In this document: in pieces, positions 1-4,503 of the stretch
Layout of the letters: every line of letters begins with the position of its first letter
How positions within the stretch are numbered: position 1 is the stretch's first letter
Source of the DNA: JAVBKX01 sp031553835
GTDB lineage: Bacteria; Bacteroidota; Bacteroidia; Bacteroidales; Azobacteroidaceae
Direction: 5' to 3'
Length of the DNA: 10,675 nucleotides
NCBI GenBank assembly: GCA_031553835.1
Contig: JAVBKX010000058.1
Span: forward strand, 1-10,675
Program-made: the position numbers and the translations under genes
The notes under the pieces: generated by a model
What the model was told of the DNA's origin: nothing
Database searches by the model: none
What the model saw: only the letters and a program-made list of their open reading frames with translations

Positions 1-141
1 TTTGCAAATATATGGTAAAATATTTGTGTAATAACAGCGAAAATCGGTCAAATATGGATGAAAATCGGTCAATTTTATCAACAAACAGGAAAATAGACTG
101 GTTTTAGATGCAATAGCATTGGAAATATAAATATTTGTTTG
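1..141. repeat. 141-bp direct repeat, copy 1 (regulatory block)
   Basis: This block recurs at 2321-2461 in the same orientation. The first 81 bases are identical in the two copies. The rest shows scattered substitutions and one extra T in copy 2. Identity fades after about base 141. Copy 1 starts at the very first base of the window, so the repeat may extend further left. It contains the paired 13-bp motif at 39-72. Copy 2 lies directly upstream of a lipoprotein operon, so the block is read as a duplicated promoter/operator region. Copy 1 has no intact plus-strand gene behind it. Confidence 0.9.
39..72 (+). promoter_or_regulatory. Paired direct-repeat operator, copy 1
   Basis: GAAAATCGGTCAA occurs at 39-51 and again at 60-72, a start-to-start spacing of 21 bp, or two helical turns. 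Two short direct repeats at this spacing are characteristic of LytTR-domain response regulator sites. Read on the opposite strand, the core ACCGATTTT matches most positions of the loose LytTR consensus. The regulator assignment is inference. The repeat itself is seen directly and is perfectly conserved in the second copy. Confidence 0.55.
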
Positions 142-290
142 CTGAAATATTTGCATTCGACTTTGATATATCTCTGCAACCAGTATAGATCATCATTATG
201 CATATCATATATGTGCCAATATTTTTTCTCATATATTGCATTAATTCAAATTATAGAATGCAAGGATCGGATTATCATCTTCTTTGGTAA
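142..290 (+). pseudogene. Possible relict 5' end of a lipoprotein gene
   Basis: After the repeat comes a weak promoter-like pair: TTTG at 134-137, 20 nt, then CGACTTTG at 158-165. An ATG follows at 198 with a 30-codon frame that stops at 288-290. The bases around this ATG (GCATATC and the following AT-rich stretch) resemble the start of the transglutaminase-like gene at 2496, which follows repeat copy 2. Copy 1 may therefore once have driven a similar gene, of which only the signal-peptide start remains. The resemblance is in AT-rich sequence and could be chance. Confidence 0.2.
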
Positions 291-1449
291 CCTCCAATAT
301 TTCTTTTAAATTCAGATTGTCTTCAAAATCATCGGAAAGAGCCTCGTCGGCAGGTATAAAACAAACAAATGCTTTATCTGTGGTGGCAATTAAATTGTCT
401 AAGGATGTATATAAGCTTGCGGGTATAATTTTATAATAATAACCCGACTGTGAGTTTGTATTAAAGAAAACCCTGTATTTACTGTTATTCATACTAAAAG
501 TGAAATGGATATAATCGTCTGTTGTGTATAATTGATCGATCCCGGTGGATAAATGTTTGTTTCTGGCTATAACAAGAGCTTCCAGTGCTAAATCATACGT
601 TTTGCCATCCAATTCTTCTTTTGTAGCCGGCATCGACTTTCCTTTGAATACCCATTGGGGAATAATCCTTTCTGAATCAATATTGTATGTATAGACAGTG
701 TCTGACATAAAAGCACACATATATACAGTTTCTTTGAATTTGCCTATTTTGGACATTCCATAACTGAGCGTTTGATTTCCTATTGCCATATAAGGAATAT
801 AATTTTTTCGTTTTTTATTTTTGTTATCCAATATTCCATAATTAAATAATGATGTATTGTCGTTGTCGAGTGTTAGTATCCAATGCCTGTCATCTGCGAA
901 TGTAATAGCTGATACATTTGCAAACAAGTCATCATTAAATTTTTCTTTTCCTAATAAATTTCCAGAATAAGTATATTTGAACAGGGTTGATTTATAGATA
1001 TCAAAAACAGTTATGATTTTGGATTTTGTATTCAAATCAAAATCAAAGATAACTAATTGTTCATCGGGGCCCAGGCCTATTTTGCCTATTGTATTTAAAA
1101 AACGGCCTTGATGATCGAATACGAATATTTTATTGTTAGTATCTTTGATGAAAATTTTATTATCATCAAATTTTATTTTTACAATCCATTTAATCAGGCA
1201 TTCTTCTATAGTTTGTAATTTTACAAAATGACAATTATTGATGCTTTCAGTGATGATATTTCGCTCGGATAATGAGTCTAAATAAATATATGACAGATTG
1301 TTATCTATTGGGTGCTTTTCCGGATTACAGGAACTGTTGAAAAATAGCACAACTATTAATAAAATATTTGAGTGTTTTTTCAATTGAAGTAAAATCAGTA
1401 TTATTTTTTTTTTCATATGTCCGGACGTATTTAGTGATGTTGATTTCAT
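241..1449 (-). CDS. 6-bladed beta-propeller lipoprotein
   Basis: The product has 402 residues and looks like an exported, lipid-anchored beta-propeller of the Bacteroidetes '6-bladed beta-propeller' family. The N-terminus has a basic stretch, a hydrophobic segment (about residues 28-38) and a lipobox-like FNSSC with Cys41. Translation could instead begin at Met12 (1416), which gives a more ordinary signal peptide. The diagnostic motif is at residues 109-150: a FVFDHQGRF strand, IGKIGLGPDE and then FDFDL, matching the family's G-F-x-x-x-I-G-x-x-G-x-G-P signature. Further blade-like strands follow to the C-terminus. No catalytic residues are evident; such propellers usually bind ligands or partner proteins. 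The gene lies downstream of the NVEALA peptide gene on the same strand, a pairing commonly seen in Bacteroidales, so the two are probably co-transcribed and functionally linked. Partner and ligand are unknown. The gene is visibly richer in A+T than the genes from 2496 onward. Confidence 0.8.
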   Translation of the reverse strand: MKSTSLNTSGHMKKKIILILLQLKKHSNILLIVVLFFNSSCNPEKHPIDNNLSYIYLDSLSERNIITESINNCHFVKLQTIEECLIKWIVKIKFDDNKIFIKDTNNKIFVFDHQGRFLNTIGKIGLGPDEQLVIFDFDLNTKSKIITVFDIYKSTLFKYTYSGNLLGKEKFNDDLFANVSAITFADDRHWILTLDNDNTSLFNYGILDNKNKKRKNYIPYMAIGNQTLSYGMSKIGKFKETVYMCAFMSDTVYTYNIDSERIIPQWVFKGKSMPATKEELDGKTYDLALEALVIARNKHLSTGIDQLYTTDDYIHFTFSMNNSKYRVFFNTNSQSGYYYKIIPASLYTSLDNLIATTDKAFVCFIPADEALSDDFEDNLNLKEILEVTKEDDNPILAFYNLN

Positions 1450-1463
1450 GAAAATTAGATTTT

Positions 1464-1637
1464 AAGAGGCTGTCTCAAAAGCAGATCAATAGAACACAGA
1501 TGACACGGATGACACAGAAAAGCGCGGATTGATTTTTTTTCAACTGAATATGAGCACATTATAAGAATATATAAACAGTGAATTTCTGTGTATTCTGTAT
1601 ATTTTGTGTTCTAATTTAACTTTTGAGACAGCCTCTT
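1464..1637. repeat. Palindromic MITE-like element inside an operon
   Basis: The ends are perfect 18-bp inverted repeats: AAGAGGCTGTCTCAAAAG at 1464-1481, with its complement at 1620-1637. Two further perfect nested arms lie inside: TAGAACACA (1490-1498) with TGTGTTCTA (1605-1613), and ACACAGAAA (1512-1520) with TTTCTGTGT (1583-1591). The element has no coding capacity and would fold into a long hairpin. It fills nearly all of the gap between the NVEALA and propeller genes. No clear target-site duplication is visible. It could be a small non-autonomous transposable element or a REP-like intergenic palindrome. In RNA it could terminate or stabilise the transcript between the two genes. Confidence 0.75.
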
Positions 1638-1643
1638 GATTCA

Positions 1644-2006
1644 TTAATAATATTTCGGGGATTTTTCGATAAAACTCTTTTCACAACAATTGCCATTACT
1701 GTCAACACAATCAGGAATTCCTACTGTGCCACCAGCACTTGCTTGGATACCTAATTTAATTGTTTTGCCCTGATATGAAGCATAAAGACCTCCTTGCGCA
1801 TTGGCTTTAACATCTGTGGAAACATATTTTTCTTTTGCATTTCTTGTGTATTTTATAATATCGCACCGGTCAACACCGGTATCTCCATACGCCACTACCT
1901 CGACATTCGCCAAAGAAATACCTGACAGTTTGTTATCCGTTGAGTTTAACTGTATATATACAGCTGCTACAGCAGCAATTTTTTTAGTTTGTTTTGTACT
2001 GTTCAT
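1644..2006 (-). CDS. NVEALA-motif secreted peptide precursor
   Basis: The product has 120 residues. Residues 1-26 have a basic start (MNSTKQTKKI), a short hydrophobic run (AAVAAVYIQL) and a polar spacer. Then comes LSGISLANVEVVAYG, the NVEALA-family signature with NVEVVA at residues 34-39. Family members are Bacteroidales-specific precursors in which this motif marks the end of a leader-like region. The remaining ~80 residues are Gly/Lys-rich with four cysteines (48, 100, 107 and 108), the last three clustered near the C-terminus as is typical. The sequence suggests an exported, disulfide-containing peptide, but its function is unknown. The start is the ATG at 2006-2004; it overlaps the end of an upstream protein-like frame and follows a 6-bp inverted repeat. 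The downstream neighbour is the beta-propeller lipoprotein, now separated by the palindromic element. Confidence 0.8.
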   Translation of the reverse strand: MNSTKQTKKIAAVAAVYIQLNSTDNKLSGISLANVEVVAYGDTGVDRCDIIKYTRNAKEKYVSTDVKANAQGGLYASYQGKTIKLGIQASAGGTVGIPDCVDSNGNCCEKSFIEKSPKYY

Positions 2007-2010
2007 TTTT

Positions 2011-2028
2011 GTAAACCCAAATGTTTAC
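2011..2028 (-). promoter_or_regulatory. Inverted repeat just upstream of the NVEALA start
   Basis: GTAAAC (2011-2016) and GTTTAC (2023-2028) form a perfect 6-bp inverted repeat with a 6-base spacer. It ends four bases upstream of the ATG on the minus strand. It could occlude ribosome binding in RNA or act as an operator. Short AT-rich palindromes are also common by chance. Confidence 0.3.
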
Positions 2029-2099
2029 TTTTGAGAGAAATCCGGCATCAGCCAGACTAAGAGCAATTTCTTTCGTTGTATTTATCCTTTCAACAACTT

Positions 2100-2116
2100 C
2101 AAACCTCGTAGGTTTG
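2100..2116. other. Hairpin with 7-bp stem
   Basis: CAAACCT at 2100-2106 pairs perfectly with AGGTTTG at 2110-2116 around a 3-base loop (CGT). On the minus strand it lies within the protein-like leader frame. No T-run directly follows it on either strand, so it is not a terminator by sequence. Confidence 0.4.
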
Positions 2117-2165
2117 CTAATTAATTCCTATTTTTGTAGCCTCCTTCTTATTAGAAGGGAAATCG

Positions 2166-2212
2166 GGGCGGAATGCATTGTCACTTTTGAAGCAGGAGAC
2201 AATTGTCCGCCC
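2166..2212. other. Two-tier stem-loop in the leader
   Basis: GGGCGGA (2166-2172) pairs with TCCGCCC (2206-2212). Inside it, ATTGTC (2177-2182) pairs with GACAAT (2198-2203) around a 15-base loop. On the plus strand a T-rich run follows (TTTCTTTTT), so it resembles an intrinsic terminator, but no plus-strand gene precedes it. On the minus strand it precedes the AAGGAGG motif and would be a leader hairpin. It is the most GC-rich structure in this AT-rich stretch. Confidence 0.45.
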
Positions 2213-2241
2213 TTTCTTTTTCCTTTAGTTAGTTACTCTGC

Positions 2242-2262
2242 CGGTAATCTTCAGTTTTACCG
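2242..2262. other. Hairpin followed by T-run on plus strand
   Basis: CGGTAA (2242-2247) pairs with TTACCG (2257-2262) around 9 bases. On the plus strand a six-T run follows at 2267-2272. The stem is short. As no plus-strand gene reads into it, a terminator role is only a guess. Confidence 0.25.
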
Positions 2263-2320
2263 ATACTTTTTTATATTACTAAATGTTTTGCTGATTTATT
2301 GTTATTAGTTTAAGTAATTG

Positions 2321-2461
2321 TTTGCAAATATATGGTAAAATATTTGTGTAATAACAGCGAAAATCGGTCAAATATGGATGAAAATCGGTCAATTTTATCA
2401 ATAAACAGGAAAATAGACTGGTTTTTAGATACAATAGTATTGAAAATATAAATATTTATTT
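2321..2461. repeat. 141-bp direct repeat, copy 2 (regulatory block)
   Basis: Second copy of the block at 1-141, identical over its first 81 bases and then diverging gradually. It ends about 35 bases before the start of the transglutaminase-like gene and therefore contains that operon's upstream control region. The two copies bracket the whole minus-strand NVEALA/propeller module, so the module may have been inserted between duplicated copies, or the block may have been duplicated with a neighbouring gene. Confidence 0.9.
2359..2392 (+). promoter_or_regulatory. Paired direct-repeat operator, copy 2
   Basis: GAAAATCGGTCAA at 2359-2371 and 2380-2392, again exactly 21 bp apart. The pair lies about 80-115 bases upstream of the predicted transcription start of the following operon, which suits an activator. 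LytTR-type regulator binding is inferred from the spacing and a partial consensus match. No regulator gene lies in this window. Confidence 0.55.
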
Positions 2462-2470
2462 ATTTCTTTG
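2440..2470 (+). promoter_or_regulatory. Promoter of the two-lipoprotein operon
   Basis: TTG at 2440-2442, a 20-base spacer, then TTTCTTTG at 2463-2470. This fits the Bacteroidetes -33/-7 layout with one deviation (TT instead of TA at the start of the -7 element). It predicts transcription from about 2475 and a leader of about 20 bases before the ATG at 2496. Confidence 0.45.
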
Positions 2471-2495
2471 TGCTCTATATTATTGTTAAAATTAT

Positions 2496-4502
2496 ATGGC
2501 ATATCGTTTTTTGTGTAAAATATTATATCTTATTTGCTTTACTTTAGTACTTACTTCCTGTTTGAAAATCTATGATTCGGTCACACCATTGGATGCTGCT
2601 TTAAAAGTCGCAGGCGACAATCGAGTGGAACTGGAGAAAATTTTATCCCGGTATAGCCGAGAGGACAGTTTGAAATACCGGGCGGCGTGCTTTCTGATCG
2701 AAAATATGCCCTGGCATTATTATTATGAAGGTAATCAGTTGAATAATTACCTGAATTACTTTCGTCTGCTCCGGGAGAATAAAAATACGGCCATTCGCCC
2801 TGGGGAACTTTCCGATTCGATTACCAGCCTTTATGGAAGTTTCTTTCGAGATTCTTTATTTTTGAGACATGATATTCTAACTTTAGATTCTGCTTACATC
2901 TGTAGTAATATTGATTGGGCTTTCAAGGTCTGGCAAGAACAACCTTGGGGTAAAAATGTATCATTTGACGATTTTTGCGAATACGTCCTGCCTTACCGCA
3001 TAGGTGATGAAAAACCCGAATACTGGAGGCAACAGTTCTATGAAGAATATAATGAACTATTATTGAATGAACTCCGTCAGGAACCGCCGGAAATGGCTGA
3101 AGATCCGATCAATGCAGTTTTGGCTTTGATGCGGCATATTGCAGATCGGGAAGAGGTTTACTTTACTACAACAGCTCCGGCCAGATTGCCACATGTTGGC
3201 CCTTCCATTGCCCGGTTCAAAAGCGGTAACTGTGGGACCCTTACCGATTACGCTATATATGTATGCCGGGCATTGGGCATTCCCTGTCATATCGATTTTG
3301 TTCCGGTACGGGGCAATGATAATGTAGGACACTTCTGGATTTCTTATCAGGACAAAGAGAAAGAATTATATATGCAGGATTTTCCGGACAATGTAGTTCG
3401 GGTACGCGAAAGCGGATTCAGGTACGATCCGAAAACGAAAGTCTATCGCTATACATTCAGTTACAACCGCGAGATGAAAAAAAACATGGCCGCGTTGGAA
3501 AATTCTTGTCCTGAATTCTTTGTCCGGCCAATAATTAAGGATGTGACATATCCATATACTGAATATTATATGGAGAAGGTAAATATTCCGGTTTCCCGGT
3601 TATACAATAGTAAGATGGAAGCAAAAATTGCCTACTTGTGTACCGCCCGGCATCAGGACTGGATGCCGGTGACCTGGGCGCCGGTGCAACGGAACGAGGT
3701 CACTTTTCGCGCTATACAAAAAGGTGATATATTACGTGTTGCCACATGGGAAAATAACCGGTTGGTTTGTCAATCCGATCCTTTCCGGATTAATCCGTTT
3801 ACAAATGAGGTTGTTTTTTATACCGGTCGCGATAGTGTACAGGATGTAGTACTTTGTGCAAAATTTAGTACGGGAGAGGAAGACTGGTTTAGAGACCGGA
3901 TGTATGGCGGCGTTTTTGAAGGCAGTAATGATGCCGGTTTTGTACATAAAGATACACTGCATGTCATTAACAGGATGCCTCCCCGGCTTTGTGTAGCGGT
4001 GAAGCCGAAAATAAAAAACAAATACAGATATGTGCGTTTTTATGGAGCGGCAGAAAGCCGCTGCAATGTGGCGGAAGTGGCGTTGTATGAAACGGATCAC
4101 GACACTGTTCCTTTGCAGGGAAAGGTGATTGGTACTCCTGGTTCTTTCGATCCGATTCGTTCTCAGGAATATACAAATGTGTTTGACGGAAAGACATGGA
4201 CTTCTTTTGATTACAAGGAAGCATCGGGAGGATGGGCAGGATTAGATTTTGGTACACCTAAAGCAGTATCTGTTATTATTTTTAGTCCCCGCAACCGTGA
4301 CAATTATATCCGGCCGGGAGATGTGTTTGAATTGTTTTATTTGAATCGTGAGTGGCAATCGTTAGGTATTGTGACAAGTCACTCCGACTCTCTGTTGTAC
4401 CGGGGAGTTCCTAAAGATGCCCTGCTGTATCTGAAGAACCATAGCCGGGGTTCACAGGAAAGAATATTTGTGTATGAAAAAGGAAAGCAGATCTGGAGGT
4501 AA
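2496..4502 (+). CDS. Transglutaminase-like lipoprotein with discoidin-like tail
   Basis: A 668-residue exported lipoprotein: signal peptide MAYRFLCKILYLICFTLVL with lipobox LTSC (Cys22). Residues 25-200 are a helical N-terminal region containing SFDDFCEYVLPYRIG, a stretch familiar from Bacteroidetes transglutaminase-like proteins. The core (about 205-300) has the expected triad: Cys246 in GNCGT, His279 in NVGHFW and probably Asp295 in MQDF. Beta-rich segments follow. The C-terminal ~160 residues (508-668) resemble an F5/8 type C (discoidin-like) carbohydrate-binding fold, with RYVRFYG, EVALYE, VFDGKTWTSFDY and GWAGLDFG. Members of this fold include cysteine peptidases and amidases as well as crosslinkers, so the reaction cannot be assigned; a surface or periplasmic enzyme acting on peptide or glycoprotein is likely. 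The stop is one base before the next start, so the two are an operon. Repeat copy 2 with its paired operator lies directly upstream. Confidence 0.8.
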   Translation: MAYRFLCKILYLICFTLVLTSCLKIYDSVTPLDAALKVAGDNRVELEKILSRYSREDSLKYRAACFLIENMPWHYYYEGNQLNNYLNYFRLLRENKNTAIRPGELSDSITSLYGSFFRDSLFLRHDILTLDSAYICSNIDWAFKVWQEQPWGKNVSFDDFCEYVLPYRIGDEKPEYWRQQFYEEYNELLLNELRQEPPEMAEDPINAVLALMRHIADREEVYFTTTAPARLPHVGPSIARFKSGNCGTLTDYAIYVCRALGIPCHIDFVPVRGNDNVGHFWISYQDKEKELYMQDFPDNVVRVRESGFRYDPKTKVYRYTFSYNREMKKNMAALENSCPEFFVRPIIKDVTYPYTEYYMEKVNIPVSRLYNSKMEAKIAYLCTARHQDWMPVTWAPVQRNEVTFRAIQKGDILRVATWENNRLVCQSDPFRINPFTNEVVFYTGRDSVQDVVLCAKFSTGEEDWFRDRMYGGVFEGSNDAGFVHKDTLHVINRMPPRLCVAVKPKIKNKYRYVRFYGAAESRCNVAEVALYETDHDTVPLQGKVIGTPGSFDPIRSQEYTNVFDGKTWTSFDYKEASGGWAGLDFGTPKAVSVIIFSPRNRDNYIRPGDVFELFYLNREWQSLGIVTSHSDSLLYRGVPKDALLYLKNHSRGSQERIFVYEKGKQIWR

Positions 4503-4503
4503 G

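Larger units (their letters stand above)
1984..2127 (-). pseudogene. 47-codon protein-like frame lacking a start
   Basis: Minus-strand frame that opens right after a TAG at 2130-2128 and ends with TAA at 1986-1984, overlapping the NVEALA start in another frame. Its translation is strikingly protein-like (for example PTRFEVVERIN, then IALSLADAGFLSKVNIWVYK). A perfect AAGGAGG lies just upstream (2146-2140), but the sequence after it reads ATAGGAA. Insertion of one T would give ATGGAA in frame with the whole stretch, which suggests a start codon lost by a single-base change. I do not recognise the family. It may be a small-gene remnant or a conserved leader that only looks coding. Confidence 0.3.
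2007..2320 (-). other. Structured leader upstream of NVEALA gene
   Basis: A 314-base stretch with no convincing complete gene. It holds several hairpin-forming inverted repeats (2011-2028, 2100-2116, 2143-2158, 2166-2212 and 2242-2262), a strong Shine-Dalgarno-like AAGGAGG on the minus strand at 2146-2140, and the start-less frame at 1984-2127. No good TAnnTTTG promoter was found on the minus strand, so the operon promoter is unidentified. The most economical reading is a long structured 5' leader or an old small gene in front of the NVEALA gene. Confidence 0.35.

Noticed and set aside
1464..1637. Complete insertion sequence
   Set aside because: There are inverted ends but only 174 bp and no transposase frame, so at most a non-autonomous element.
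1801..2034. Plus-strand 77-codon open frame
   Set aside because: It lies antisense within the NVEALA gene, whose motif and cysteine pattern identify the real coding strand.
2166..2220. Plus-strand intrinsic terminator
   Set aside because: The hairpin plus T-run shape fits, but no plus-strand gene or promoter precedes it, so it is listed only as a leader stem-loop.
2021..2308. Plus-strand 95-codon open frame
   Set aside because: It is antisense to the protein-like leader frame, has no ribosome binding site or promoter, reads through two hairpins with T-runs, and its composition looks like a shadow of the other strand.
1..2461. CRISPR array from the repeated motifs
   Set aside because: Only two 13-bp motifs occur per block, with 8-base gaps and no series of equal spacers; the large repeat has just two copies.
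4468..4503. Earlier in-frame ATG for the glutaminase-like gene
   Set aside because: It would add 12 charged residues before the signal peptide; the ATG at 4504 has GGAGG at proper spacing and gives a clean lipoprotein signal.
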